From NCBI GenBank assembly GCA_963746955.1, contig CAVVDR010000004.1, positions 248,001 through 312,000 on the forward strand: a stretch of 64,000 bases of DNA, read 5' to 3'. How positions within the stretch are numbered: the first letter of the stretch is position 1; each line of letters starts with the position of its first letter. Both the position numbers and the translations under genes were made by a program. The DNA comes from DASQBT01 sp963746955 (GTDB lineage Bacteria; Pseudomonadota; Gammaproteobacteria; Burkholderiales; Thiobacillaceae). Shown here one piece after another: positions 50,218 through 59,420 of this stretch. The notes under the pieces were generated by a model. It had not been told where the DNA came from and made no database searches. It worked only from the letters and a program-made list of their open reading frames with translations.

Positions 50218-50265
50218 GCTTCTTGCCGTTAACTTCTTTGTCACTTAGTCCAGCCCGCTCGGGGC

Positions 50266-50271
50266 TATAAT
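50266..50271 (+). promoter_or_regulatory. Candidate -10 element of phoU
   Basis: A perfect TATAAT at 50266-50271, 25 bp before the phoU ATG. The -35 side is unclear: TTGTCA at 50238-50243 is too far at 22 bp spacing, so this is a partial promoter call. Confidence 0.4.
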
Positions 50272-50295
50272 TTTGCGTGACGCGGAGATTTGGAT

Positions 50296-50997
50296 ATGGC
50301 AATGGAACACACTTACAAGCAATTTGACGCAGAACTGGAAGGGGTCCGCGCCAGCGTGCTCAAGATGGGCGGCCTGGTGGAAGAACAGATTACCCATGCA
50401 GTCGAAGCGCTGATCACTGGCAATATCGACCTGGCCGATGATGTGATCAACTGCGATCACAACGTCAACGCCCTGGAGGTTTCCATTGACGAGGACGTCG
50501 CCCATATCATCGCCCGCCGCCAGCCCACCGCTTCCGACCTGCGCATGCTGATGATGGTGGTGAAAACCATTACCGATCTGGAGCGTATCGGCGATGAAGC
50601 CGCCAAGGTCGCGCGCATGGCCAAGCTGATACATGCCGCGGAGCGCATCACCCTGCCGCGCTTTAATGAAGTCAAATACATGTCCAGCCTGGTGCTGGAA
50701 ATGCTGAAGAAGGCGCTGGACGGTTTTGCCCGCCTGGATGCCAGCAGCGCTGCCGATGTTCTGCGCCAGGACCAGCAGGTGGACGAGGAATTCCGCCTCA
50801 ATCTGCGCCACCTGATCACCTACATGATGGAAGATCCCCGCACCATCTCCGTGTTCATCGACATCCTGTTTGTGGCCAAAGCCCTGGAGCGCATGGGCGA
50901 CCATGCCAAGAACATGACCGAATACGTTGTGTACATGGTCAAAGGCAAGGATGTGCGGCACACGTCCCTGGAAGAGGTAGAACGCGAACTCGACTAG
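50296..50997 (+). CDS. phoU: Phosphate signaling/transport regulator PhoU
   Basis: A 233-residue cytoplasmic PhoU with its two three-helix repeats. Metal-binding E/DxxxD motifs are visible in each: VVKTITDLERIGDEAAKVAR (about 93-112) and FVAKALERMGDHAKNMTEYV (about 196-215). PhoU down-regulates PhoR/PhoB signalling and Pst uptake. It is alone here, without pst or phoB/R genes adjacent. ATG 50296 follows GCGGAGATTTGGAT; a TTG at 50290 is possible but less likely. Confidence 0.95.
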   Translation: MAMEHTYKQFDAELEGVRASVLKMGGLVEEQITHAVEALITGNIDLADDVINCDHNVNALEVSIDEDVAHIIARRQPTASDLRMLMMVVKTITDLERIGDEAAKVARMAKLIHAAERITLPRFNEVKYMSSLVLEMLKKALDGFARLDASSAADVLRQDQQVDEEFRLNLRHLITYMMEDPRTISVFIDILFVAKALERMGDHAKNMTEYVVYMVKGKDVRHTSLEEVERELD

Positions 50998-51026
50998 GTG
51001 CTGCCGTCTTTCACGCCATCAGCATG

Positions 51027-51053
51027 AACGGGCCGCCAGGGCCCGTTTCGTTT
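51027..51053. terminator. Bidirectional hairpin terminator between phoU and yggX
   Basis: AACGGGCC (51027-51034) and GGCCCGTT (51040-51047) form an 8-bp stem with a 5-base loop; TTTCGTTTC follows on the plus strand. It lies between convergent genes and could serve both. Confidence 0.6.
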
Positions 51054-51069
51054 CGCCAATCCCGCCCTA

Positions 51070-51342
51070 TTACTTGCTGGGCGGCACGTAACCGGCCGGC
51101 ATTTCCGCTCCCGCGCCGAAGAAGTACTGCTCCAGTTGCGTCATCAGGTACTTGCGCGCCTGCGGGTCTGCGAGGTTCAGCCGGTTCTCGTTGATCAACA
51201 TGGTCTGATGCTTGGTCCAGGCCGTCCACGCATCCTTCGACACATTTTCGAAAATTCGCTTGCCCAGTTCCCCTGGCACCGGGGCAAAGGCCAGGCCTTC
51301 AGCCTCTCGACCAAGCTTGACGCAATTCACCATACGAGTCAT
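51070..51342 (-). CDS. yggX: Fe(2+)-trafficking / oxidative damage protection protein YggX
   Basis: A 90-residue protein matching YggX: MTRMVNCVKLGREAEGLAF at the start with the conserved Cys, then GELGKRIFENVSKDAWTAW, HQTMLINENRLNLADPQAR and the C-terminal FFGAGAEMPAGYVPP. It protects iron-sulfur clusters and influences iron handling under oxidative stress. ATG 51342 has GCGGAGTGG upstream on the minus strand; the open frame extends to 51363 without support. Confidence 0.95.
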   Translation of the reverse strand: MTRMVNCVKLGREAEGLAFAPVPGELGKRIFENVSKDAWTAWTKHQTMLINENRLNLADPQARKYLMTQLEQYFFGAGAEMPAGYVPPSK

Positions 51343-51519
51343 ATCCACTCCGCAAAGAATCAACTGACAGCATTATAAAGCGGCCCCGACCCAGGCCGCC
51401 CAAATCTCCCTGAAAAACCAGGATAGTATGGGGGAAACGTCAACCCCCCCATCTGGTCGAAGCGGGCTCCAAGTCCCGCGCCAAACCAATCCGGAACACG
51501 TGAACCGCCGGGAATGGGA

Positions 51520-52764
51520 TTACCGGCTAGCGAGCGCAAGGTCCAGTAACTCGATCCAGTGCTGCACCGGGAGATTGGTACCCGATTGCAGATGCGTTAG
51601 GCATCCGATGTTGGCGGTCGCGATGACGTCAGGTTCCGGTGCCTGCAAATGACTAAGCTTGCGATCCCTGAGTTGGCTGGCAATGCCGGGCTCCAGCAGC
51701 GAATAGGTTCCGGCTGAGCCGCAGCAGAGATTGGCCTCGAGCGGGATCAACACTTCATAACCGGCGGCAGTGAGCAGGGCTTCCACCACGCCGGTGATTT
51801 TCTGCCCGTGCTGCAAGGTGCAGGGGGCATGCCACGCTACCCGGACCGGATTGGGCAGGGGGCGTTCTTTCAGACAATGCAGCAAGCGGGTTTGCTCGGA
51901 CAGCACAATTTCCGAAACATCTTTGGTGAGGGCGGAGATACGCGCTGCCTTTACCGCGTAGCTTGGGTCTCCATGCAAATGGTGAGCATATTCCTTGACC
52001 GTGACGCCGCAGCCGGATGCTGTCATGACGATGGCCTCCGCTCCGGCTTCGACGTGCGGCCACCAGGCTTCGATGTTGCGGCGCATGTGGGCTAGTCCTT
52101 CGTCCTGGTAGTTGAGGTGGAAGCTGACCGCACCGCAGCAGCCGGCCTGATCGGCCTCAATCAAGGTGATGCCCAGGATTTCCAGCACCCGGGCGGCTGC
52201 GCCATTGATCTGGGGCGCGAGGTTGGGCTGCACACAGCCCCGCAGCACCAGCATCCTGCGCCCGCTCATACCACCCCTCTTTCCCGAGGGAGCAACCGGA
52301 AACGCAGTGGGAATCTTTTTTGCCAGGGCTTTGGGCAGCAAAGGCGCGGCCATGCGCACAAGGGAGAGCAGTGCACCAAATCGCCGGCCCTCCGACAGAA
52401 TCTTGTTCAGAATGTCCCGCTTGAATCGTTCCAGCGGCGGTCGGCTGACTTTCCCTTCTGCCACGCGGCGGCCTATGTCGATGAGTCTGCCGAATTGCAC
52501 GCCCGAAGGGCAGGTGGTTTCGCAATTGCGGCAGGTCAGGCAGCGATCCAGGTGGGTGAGGGTTTTGCGAGTGACCGCCGTCCCTTCCAGCATTTGCTTG
52601 ATCAGGTAAATGCGGCCGCGCGGGGAATCCAGTTCATCACCAAGAATCTGATACGTGGGGCAGGTAGCCAGGCAGAAACCGCAATGCACGCAGGTGCGCA
52701 GTATGGCCTCAGCTTCCCGGCCCTGGGTGGTTGCAGCAATGGCGGCGGGCAGCTTCGTTTGCAT
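51520..52764 (-). CDS. glcF: Glycolate oxidase iron-sulfur subunit GlcF
   Basis: A 414-residue subunit of glycolate dehydrogenase. Two [4Fe-4S] ferredoxin motifs are present: CVHCGFCLATCP (about 25-36) and CLTCRNCETTCP (about 75-86). Two CCG-type domains follow, with QAGCCGAVSFHL and NLCCGSAGTYSL. It passes electrons from the GlcD/GlcE flavoproteins to quinones. It starts 2 bp after glcE ends and is the last gene of the glcDEF operon. Confidence 0.95.
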   Translation of the reverse strand: MQTKLPAAIAATTQGREAEAILRTCVHCGFCLATCPTYQILGDELDSPRGRIYLIKQMLEGTAVTRKTLTHLDRCLTCRNCETTCPSGVQFGRLIDIGRRVAEGKVSRPPLERFKRDILNKILSEGRRFGALLSLVRMAAPLLPKALAKKIPTAFPVAPSGKRGGMSGRRMLVLRGCVQPNLAPQINGAAARVLEILGITLIEADQAGCCGAVSFHLNYQDEGLAHMRRNIEAWWPHVEAGAEAIVMTASGCGVTVKEYAHHLHGDPSYAVKAARISALTKDVSEIVLSEQTRLLHCLKERPLPNPVRVAWHAPCTLQHGQKITGVVEALLTAAGYEVLIPLEANLCCGSAGTYSLLEPGIASQLRDRKLSHLQAPEPDVIATANIGCLTHLQSGTNLPVQHWIELLDLALASR

Positions 52765-52766
52765 GT

Positions 52767-53813
52767 TTAGAAGTCGGAATAGAGACGGCCGGGGTTGAGG
52801 ATGCCCGCCGGGTCAAACTGGGCTTTGAGTCGGCGGTGGTATTTCATCAATGGATCCGACAATGGATGAAATACGCCCACGGATTTGTCGCCGCCGCGGA
52901 ACAGGGTGGCGTGACCACCTGCCATTGCCACCGCGGAGCGGATGGTATCTGCCTGTGCAGACGACTTGAGCCAGCGCTGCGCGCCACCCCAGGTCAGGGC
53001 TTGCCTGCCTGGAAGAGCAAGCGGTGGGCAGGCGGCCGGCACCGACAGGCGCCACAGGGGCAGATCGTTCGCGCTGAAAAAGGCGGCGCTCTGTTCCCTT
53101 GCCGACCGCCAGAAATCCGCACCGTGCTCATGGAGCTCGCCCCCCAATTTTTCGTGCGCGGCGCGCACTGCGGTTTCCGCTCCCGATACCCGCAGCATCA
53201 GGGCGCCGCGCACCCAGGCGGAAGCGGATAGGGGCAGTGGCCGGCCCGACCACTGGTTCATCTTCCGGATCGCCGTTGCCTCATCCAGTTCAAACCGCAA
53301 AGTCAGTTCTGCAAGCGGTCTGGGCAGCACCTTGAGCGAGGCTTCCAAAATGACGCCCAGCGTGCCTAGAGCACCCACCATCAGGCGGGACACATCGTAG
53401 CCGGCAACATTCTTCATTACCTGTCCGCCGAAGGTGAGCAGTTGTCCACGGCCATCAATCAGCCGGATTCCCAGCACCATGTCCCGCACGCTGCCGGCGT
53501 ACGGTCGGCGCGGGCCGGCAAAAGCGCAGGCGAGCGTGCCGCCCAGGGTAGCGGTAGCGCCAAAGTGCGGTGGCTCGAAGGCCAACATCTGGCCGTGCTT
53601 ATCCAGCAAGGCTTCGATTTCGGCCAGCGGAGTGCCGGCCCTGGCGCTGAGTACCAGTTCGCTGGGCTCATAACTGACGATGCCGCGATGACCGGACAGG
53701 TCAAGCAGCTCGCCGCGCAGCGGCCCGCCATACCAATCCTTGCTGCCGCCGCCGCGGATGCGCAGTGGCGCATTCGAGGCCTGCGCAGTTTGGATGCGTT
53801 CAGTGAAATCCAT
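52767..53813 (-). CDS. glcE: Glycolate oxidase FAD-binding subunit GlcE
   Basis: A 348-residue FAD-binding subunit of glycolate dehydrogenase with a single FAD_binding_4 domain: PLRIRGGGSKDWYGGP near the N-terminus, LAFEPPHFGATATLGGTLAC and GQVMKNVAGYDVSRLMVGAL, followed by a GlcE-type C-terminus ending DPAGILNPGRLYSDF. It is shorter than GlcD, lacking its C-terminal domain, as expected. It lies 70 bp after glcD and 2 bp before glcF. Confidence 0.95.
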   Translation of the reverse strand: MDFTERIQTAQASNAPLRIRGGGSKDWYGGPLRGELLDLSGHRGIVSYEPSELVLSARAGTPLAEIEALLDKHGQMLAFEPPHFGATATLGGTLACAFAGPRRPYAGSVRDMVLGIRLIDGRGQLLTFGGQVMKNVAGYDVSRLMVGALGTLGVILEASLKVLPRPLAELTLRFELDEATAIRKMNQWSGRPLPLSASAWVRGALMLRVSGAETAVRAAHEKLGGELHEHGADFWRSAREQSAAFFSANDLPLWRLSVPAACPPLALPGRQALTWGGAQRWLKSSAQADTIRSAVAMAGGHATLFRGGDKSVGVFHPLSDPLMKYHRRLKAQFDPAGILNPGRLYSDF

Positions 53814-53883
53814 GTCCAGTATTCACCGCAAGTTCGCGAATGCTGCAAGGCCGGCGAAAGTGTCCCCGAGCTCAGGGCTCAAT

Positions 53884-55344
53884 TCAAAATCTCGGCAACT
53901 CTGGGAAGGGCAGGGCCCCGCCCTTGACATGCATGGCCCCGTACTCGGCGCAGCGGTGCAGGGTGGGAATGGCCTTGCCCGGATTGAGCAGACCTTCCGG
54001 ATCGAAACAGGCCTTTACCCCGAAAAACGAGTCCAGTTCGGCCCGGCCAAATTGCACGCACATCTGGTTGATCTTCTCGACTCCTACGCCGTGTTCGCCG
54101 GTGATGGTGCCACCGTGAGCCACGCACAACTCCAGAATGTCGGAGCCGAAGCGTTCGGCCTTGGCCCATTCGCCCTCAACATTGGCGTCATAGAGGATCA
54201 GCGGATGCAGGTTGCCGTCGCCGGCGTGGAAGACGTTGGCCACAGGCAGCCCGTAATCGAGCGACAGTTCGGCCATGCGGACAAGCACCGCCGGGAGTTC
54301 ACGCCGCGGTATGGTACCGTCCATGCAGTAGTAGTCGGGGGCGAGCCGGCCCATGGCCGGGAAGGCGGCCTTGCGTCCGGCCCAGAACAGTTTCTGCTCG
54401 ACTTCGTCGCGCGCGGTGCGAACCGAGGTGGCGCCCGCGCCAATGAGCAGATCGTGAACACGCTTCACGTCCTCCGACACCTCCTCGTTGGTGCCGTCCA
54501 CTTCCACCAGCAGCACGGCCTTCGCATCCAGGGGGTAGCCTGCCCGGACGTAGGCTTCCGCCGCCTGAATGGCGAGCTTGTCCATCATTTCCAAACCAGC
54601 CGGCAGTACTCCGCCCGCAATCACCGCCGACACTGCCGCCCCTGCTTTGCCTACGTCGTCGAAGGCCGCAAGCAATACCTGGGTTCGCTCAGGCATGGGC
54701 AAGAGTTTGACCGTCACTTCGAGGGTGATGGCCAGCATGCCCTCGCTGCCATTTATCAGGGCAAGCAGGTCGTAGCCTGCGTTGTCCAGCGCTTCGCTGC
54801 CGAACGCCAGTTCCTCTCCGTCGATCGTGAGGCCGCGAACCTTGAGCACGTTGTGCACGGTCAGGCCATATTTGAGGCAATGCACGCCACCCGAGTTTTC
54901 CGCCACATTGCCACCTATGGTGCAGGCAATTTGAGAGGATGGGTCAGGAGCGTAGTAAAGACCATAGGGGGCGGCGGCCTCGGAGATGGCGAGGTTGCGC
55001 ACCCCGGGCTGTACCCTGGCAGTGCGCGCCAGGGCATCGACGGCGAGAATGCGGTTGAATTTGGTGAGTGCCAGCAGCACGCCGTTCTTCACCGGCAGGG
55101 CGCCGCCGGACACGCCGGTGCCGGCGCCGCGGGCGACGATGGGCACCTTGTGCTCGCGGCACAGATTGATCAGCGCCTTCACCTGATCTTCGGTTTCCGG
55201 CATGCACACCACATCCGGCGGATTTCGATAGGCGGTCAGGCCGTCAGACTCGAAAGGCGCGACCTCTTCGCGGTCCATCAGCAGGCAATGCGGCGGTAAG
55301 ACGCTCTTGAGTATCCGGACGAAGGCGGGGGAGATCATGGGCAT
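53884..55344 (-). CDS. glcD: Glycolate oxidase subunit GlcD
   Basis: The FAD-linked catalytic subunit (about 486 residues) that oxidises glycolate to glyoxylate. Visible: PFESDGLTAYRNPPDVVCMP, the FAD-binding PIVARGAGTGVSGGALP and IACTIGGNVAENSGGVHCLK, and the C-terminal oxidase domain with NVFHAGDGNLHPLILYD and HGGTITGEHGVGVEKINQM. The frame is open up to 55527, but the first 61 residues are unlike GlcD; starts at 55344 or 55338 (MISPAFVRILKSVLPPH) fit the family. Ribosome-binding sites are poor at all candidates. Confidence 0.93.
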   Translation of the reverse strand: MPMISPAFVRILKSVLPPHCLLMDREEVAPFESDGLTAYRNPPDVVCMPETEDQVKALINLCREHKVPIVARGAGTGVSGGALPVKNGVLLALTKFNRILAVDALARTARVQPGVRNLAISEAAAPYGLYYAPDPSSQIACTIGGNVAENSGGVHCLKYGLTVHNVLKVRGLTIDGEELAFGSEALDNAGYDLLALINGSEGMLAITLEVTVKLLPMPERTQVLLAAFDDVGKAGAAVSAVIAGGVLPAGLEMMDKLAIQAAEAYVRAGYPLDAKAVLLVEVDGTNEEVSEDVKRVHDLLIGAGATSVRTARDEVEQKLFWAGRKAAFPAMGRLAPDYYCMDGTIPRRELPAVLVRMAELSLDYGLPVANVFHAGDGNLHPLILYDANVEGEWAKAERFGSDILELCVAHGGTITGEHGVGVEKINQMCVQFGRAELDSFFGVKACFDPEGLLNPGKAIPTLHRCAEYGAMHVKGGALPFPELPRF

Positions 55345-55940
55345 GGCCGTTTGCAATAAGCCGATTCTACCTTCAGCCGCAGCTTGCGTGGCCGGGCCGT
55401 CGCCAGGAAGATTCGGCTGACTGGCGGACGCCGTCATAGGGAAGATGACGGGGAAGAAGTTGAGGGGGTGGCCTGTATTGGCGCGCCGGTTTACGATGCT
55501 GAGGATGATGGGCGTGGAACTGTCCACTTCGCCATCCGTTGACAGGCTTGACGCAGCGCGGATTCAAGCGCTCGCAATAGGACGGCCTTCAGCGGGCGGG
55601 TCGCGCGCCATGGGTTGGGCATTGATCAAGTTGACATGCGTATTGCGGATGGATTTGCTCAGCGGCTCATACAAGTATCTTGAATACCGGATTGATAGGA
55701 TCCTTTGTTGGTTCGAAATTGAGGCAGTTCTAAGCGCAAGCAATGACAAATTGACCGGCGAGATCGGTTTCAAGATAAAGTGTGTCGCCCCCTGACAGAA
55801 CGCCGCGGGAACGTTCAGCCCAAACGCCCCTTTGCTTGCGGGAGAGGGCCGGGCGCGGCAAGGGCGCGGGCGGATGTGCCCATGATGGCGGGCATTAGAC
55901 GGGTTCAGCCCCACGCAATAGATAACGAGGAAAAGGGTTT
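55345..55940. other. 596-bp region between glcD and the AI-2E transporter gene
   Basis: No gene supported. A 116-codon plus-strand frame (55445-55795) has no family resemblance and partly mirrors the possible N-terminal extension of glcD. The stretch 55620-55790 is noticeably more AT-rich than its surroundings and may hold the divergent promoters. GAGGAAAAGGG just before 55941 is the next gene's ribosome-binding site. Confidence 0.5.
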
Positions 55941-56957
55941 ATGACAGCGGTGGCCAAACCCACGGCATACACCATCTCAGCCTGGATACTGATGGGATTG
56001 GCACTCTTGTATGTGATGTTCATGCACTTGCTGTCAGCCCTGATGGCCGGACTGCTCGTCTATGAAGTAGTGGTTCTGGTGTCGCCGCGTTTTGTTTCCG
56101 GCCGTTTGTCCCACAGCCGTGCCAAGATTGTCGTGGTGGCGTTGATTTCGGCCACCGTGCTGGCCTTTCTGATTGGCCTGGTGGCCCTGCTGGTGGCCTA
56201 TGTACGTTCCGGCAATGATCTACCGGCCCTGCTGACCAAGATGGCGGAAATTGTCGAATCCTCCCGCAGCGTGTTGCCCCCCGCCATCGGCCAGTATCTG
56301 CCTCAGGGCGATGAATCTCAGGTCAGGGCAATCATCGTGGAATGGCTGCGTACCCATGCACAGGAGATCAAGGTCTTTGGCGGCAATGCAGGCCACGTCT
56401 TTGCCATGCTGATTGTCGGCCTGATCATTGGCGCCTTTGTTGCGCTCAATGAAGGGCTGCCAAATCACAGCCTGGGTCCCCTGGCCCGGGCCATGAGCGA
56501 GCGGGTGGTCAGGCTGGGAATTGCGTTCCGCCGGGTGGTGTTTGCCCAACTCCGCATTTCCATCCTCAATACCTTTCTGACCTGGCTTTACCTGACCGTG
56601 GTTCTGCCTTCCTTTAGCGTGCATCTGCCATTCGTAAAAACCATGGTGGTCGTCACTTTGCTGGTCGGCTTGATGCCGGTATTGGGCAATCTGGTTTCCA
56701 ATACCGTGATCGTTGTCATCTCCCTGTCTCAAGGGATCTATGCGGCGGCCGGTTCCCTGGCTTTCCTGGTGGTGATTCACAAGCTGGAATATTTCGTCAA
56801 CGCGCGCATTATCGGCGGACAAATCAAGGCACATGCCTGGGAACTGCTGATTGCGATGGTGGTGATGGAAGCGGCTTTCGGCATCCGCGGCGTGATTGCT
56901 GCTCCGGTGTTCTATGCCTACATCAAGAAAGAACTGACTGACAACAAGCTTGTTTAG
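55941..56957 (+). CDS. AI-2E family transporter (TqsA/PerM type)
   Basis: A 338-residue polytopic inner-membrane protein of the AI-2E exporter-like (PerM/UPF0118) family. Helices are evident at about 12-30, 30-50, 65-92, 150-170, 205-225, 235-265, 268-285 and 300-325. The family-typical second half includes VVVTLLVGLMPVLGNLVSNT and the end AAFGIRGVIAAPVFYAYIKK. Substrates vary within the family, so no autoinducer link is claimed. AAGGG precedes ATG 55941. Confidence 0.88.
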   Translation: MTAVAKPTAYTISAWILMGLALLYVMFMHLLSALMAGLLVYEVVVLVSPRFVSGRLSHSRAKIVVVALISATVLAFLIGLVALLVAYVRSGNDLPALLTKMAEIVESSRSVLPPAIGQYLPQGDESQVRAIIVEWLRTHAQEIKVFGGNAGHVFAMLIVGLIIGAFVALNEGLPNHSLGPLARAMSERVVRLGIAFRRVVFAQLRISILNTFLTWLYLTVVLPSFSVHLPFVKTMVVVTLLVGLMPVLGNLVSNTVIVVISLSQGIYAAAGSLAFLVVIHKLEYFVNARIIGGQIKAHAWELLIAMVVMEAAFGIRGVIAAPVFYAYIKKELTDNKLV

Positions 56958-56983
56958 CCATAGAGGTTGGCCAGGCGCGCAGT

Positions 56984-57400
56984 TCAGCCTTTCCCTTCTT
57001 CGTTTGCGACTTCCTGCTCCAAGGCGCGCAACAGCGCCGTGGAGTCGAGTTCGCCATCGCCAGCTCTGACCAGCTTATGGATGCGCTGCGCCACGCAGGC
57101 AGTTCCCGGCAGGGTCAGGCCTTGCTCGCGCGCGTTGTCGAGGACGATATTCATGTCTTTGTCGTGCAGCCGCAGCTTGAAGCCGGGTTTAAAGTTCCCC
57201 TGGAGCATGCGCTGCCCGTGCACTTCCAGAATGCGGCTGTTGGCATAGCCACCCAGCAGTGCCTCGCGCACCTTGGCCGGATCAACGCCGTTGCGGCGCG
57301 CCAGCAGAAAAGCTTCGGCCACGCCTTCGAGTGTCAGACTGATCACGATCTGATTGCACGCCTTGGCCACCTGCCCGGCGCCGATGAAGCCGATGCGCAT
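56984..57400 (-). pseudogene. Truncated 2-hydroxy-3-oxopropionate reductase (GarR/GlxR-like), NAD-binding domain deleted
   Basis: A 138-codon remnant of an enzyme normally near 290 residues. The start MRIGFIGAG is the beginning of the Rossmann motif and has an AGGAG ribosome-binding site, but it runs directly into QVAKACNQIVISLTLEGVAE, which normally lies near residue 165 at the start of the helical C-terminal domain. The rest (GVDPAKVREALLGGYANSRI; VHGQRMLQGNFKPGFKLRLH; DGELDSTALLRALE) is intact. An in-frame deletion, probably between two GGCGCCGG-type stretches, removed the NAD(P)-binding domain. The enzyme family reduces tartronate semialdehyde in glyoxylate metabolism, and glcDEF is nearby. 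Confidence 0.85.
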
Positions 57401-57462
57401 GATCCAACTCCTGTGCTTCGTTTTTGCGCTGGCGCAAATTTCGCGACGAACATGCGCGCAAC

Positions 57463-58413
57463 TTATGCGTGCAGGATGAACAACCATGCGGGCAGCGTCA
57501 AGATGGACAGGAGGGTGCTCCAGCCCATGACCAGGGCGGCGGTACGGGTATCCAGATGAAACAGGTCGGCAAAGACAATGGAAAGGACCATCGTGGGTAC
57601 CGCAGTTTCGACCACAGCGGCGAGCATGGGCTCATCCAGGGTGTATCCCGCCAGATGCAGCGCGCCCAGTGCCAGCATAGGCATGACGGCGAGCTTGATC
57701 GAGACCGCGACCACCACCGGCAAGTTGGGCCGCAAGTCGTGCCAGGGCACTGCCAGGCCAAGGACAAAGATCATCAGCGGGATGGTCGCCTGACCCATGA
57801 AACGGGCGGCGCGGGCCAGCGGTTCCACCGGCAGATTTAGCGCATTGCAGGCCATGCCGGCGACAAACGCCCAGATTGGAGGCAAGCGCAGCAAGCGGTG
57901 CCAAAAGCCCTTGCCCTCTTCCGGTTGGTGGCTGCCCAGCCGCGTTGCAACCCAGACCCCCAGAGTCCAGACGAGGGGCGTGGTGGCGAGCACATCGGCA
58001 AATACCGGATAGCGCTCGCCGGACTGACCAAACACAAAGCCGAGCACTGGCAGGCCCATGAACAACACGTTGCCGAACATGCCGCAAAGCAGCAGAGTGG
58101 CCCGGGTAGCGTCAGATAGGTTACGCCCCAGTCCACTGCGGAAGAACAGCAGGTAGAGCAGCGCGCCTGCGCTCAGCGTGGTGCTGCCTACTACGACCGG
58201 AACCATCAGCAAATGCTGGTCTATGGGCGTGGTCGCGGTGACGGCAAACAGCAAGGCGGGGGCGAACAGATTGACAACCAGGCGGCCGATTTCAGCCCGC
58301 AACTGATCTGCGGCCATGCCCTGGCCGAAGCGTGCCCAAGCCCCACCGGCGCCAACCAGCAAGGCAAGTGGCAGCACGACCTTGAGCAACAGGCCAGCGA
58401 AAGTGGAATCCAT
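57463..58413 (-). CDS. AEC family transporter (auxin efflux carrier type)
   Basis: A 316-residue membrane protein with about ten transmembrane helices in two halves of five: N-terminal VVLPLALLVGAGGAWARFG and LFAPALLFAVTAT, the middle LLLCGMFGNVLFMGLPVLGF (typical of AEC permeases) and C-terminal MLAAVVETAVPTMVLSIVFA. Substrates in bacteria include dicarboxylates and amino acids; none can be assigned. ATG 58413 was accepted. It lies upstream of the GarR-like remnant on the same strand. Confidence 0.9.
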   Translation of the reverse strand: MDSTFAGLLLKVVLPLALLVGAGGAWARFGQGMAADQLRAEIGRLVVNLFAPALLFAVTATTPIDQHLLMVPVVVGSTTLSAGALLYLLFFRSGLGRNLSDATRATLLLCGMFGNVLFMGLPVLGFVFGQSGERYPVFADVLATTPLVWTLGVWVATRLGSHQPEEGKGFWHRLLRLPPIWAFVAGMACNALNLPVEPLARAARFMGQATIPLMIFVLGLAVPWHDLRPNLPVVVAVSIKLAVMPMLALGALHLAGYTLDEPMLAAVVETAVPTMVLSIVFADLFHLDTRTAALVMGWSTLLSILTLPAWLFILHA

Positions 58414-58469
58414 GAAACTAACCGGAGAGCCGGGGCGCCCCGATTATGCGGGATGAGACGGGAACGCCC

Positions 58470-59420
58470 TTAAGACAGGTTGCGCAGCGGGCTCTTGGAT
58501 TCCAGCCATTGCTTGATGCGCGTGGCGTCACCGATTCGATCGATTTTCCCCGGCGTGTCGAGCAAGACGATGATCACTTCGCGTTGGGCGATACGCGCCT
58601 GCATCACCAGGCAGTGCCCCGCCTCGTTGATGAAGCCGGTCTTGGACAAGCCGATTTCCCATTCTCCTTCCCGGGTGAGACGGTTAGTGTTGTTGAAAGC
58701 CACCTGCCGGTAACACACTCGTCTTGCAACATGGTGGTGCCGCCTGTGACCACGCGATCTGATCACCACCCGCTGAAAGCCCAGGCTGTACTCGCCGCTG
58801 GAAGCAATGCGGCGGATCTCGGGATAATTCAGGTAGGCGTAATTGACGAGTTTGACCAAATCTTCGGCGGTCGAACGGTTGGTGCTTTCCAGGCCGGTCG
58901 GGTCCACATAATTTGTGTTCAGCATGCCAAGCTGGCGTGCCTTGCGGTTCATGGCGGCGACAAATTCTCGTTCGCCGCCGGCGAAGGTAGTGCGGCCCAA
59001 GGCGTGAGCCGCACGGTTTTCCGATGCGATCAGGGCCATGTTGAGTAACTGCTCGCGGGTATAAACGGCGCCAGGCGGCAGGCGCGAACGAGTGCCCTTT
59101 AGATGGTCCACATCCTGGCGCGTAATCGCGATGCGTTCTTTCATGTTTACGTCTGCGTCCATCAACACCACCGCAGTCATCAGTTTGGTAATCGAGGCGA
59201 TGGGGCTTTGCAGATCCGGGTTCTTCGACAACAGGATCTGGCCTGTCTGCTGGTCATAGACAATCGCAGCAATGGCGGACAAATTGGGGCCATAGTCAGG
59301 AGTGTCCTGGCTCGCTTGGGGCGTGCCGGTCTCCGGCTCGGAATAGGCCGGGGCCGGGATGGTCAGGGTCAGAGTCAACCCGAGAAAAAAGCTGTGAGTA
59401 AGTGCGCGCATGCTGATCAT
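58470..59420 (-). CDS. pbpG: D-alanyl-D-alanine endopeptidase (penicillin-binding protein 7)
   Basis: A 316-residue periplasmic serine peptidase acting on peptidoglycan cross-links. The signal peptide (MRALTHSFFLGLTLTLTIPA) is followed by the penicillin-binding motifs SITK (in SPIASITKLMTAVVL), SEN (LLNMALIASENRAAHALG) and KTG (WEIGLSKTGFINEAG). Between the second and third motifs lies an unusual basic stretch GHRRHHHVARRVCYRQV where I would expect a shorter loop before FNNTNRL; it may be a lineage insertion or a compensated frameshift. ATG 59420 has GGAAGAAGAAG upstream; ATG 59444 is an alternative. Confidence 0.9.
   Translation of the reverse strand: MISMRALTHSFFLGLTLTLTIPAPAYSEPETGTPQASQDTPDYGPNLSAIAAIVYDQQTGQILLSKNPDLQSPIASITKLMTAVVLMDADVNMKERIAITRQDVDHLKGTRSRLPPGAVYTREQLLNMALIASENRAAHALGRTTFAGGEREFVAAMNRKARQLGMLNTNYVDPTGLESTNRSTAEDLVKLVNYAYLNYPEIRRIASSGEYSLGFQRVVIRSRGHRRHHHVARRVCYRQVAFNNTNRLTREGEWEIGLSKTGFINEAGHCLVMQARIAQREVIIVLLDTPGKIDRIGDATRIKQWLESKSPLRNLS

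Noticed and set aside
55622..55636. TTGATCAA followed by TTGACA as an FNR site or promoter
   Set aside because: The two half-sites lack the N4 spacer of an FNR box, and no -10 lies at a suitable distance from TTGACA.
55445..55795. 116-codon frame between glcD and the AI-2E transporter
   Set aside because: No recognisable family; composition changes along its length; probably non-coding.
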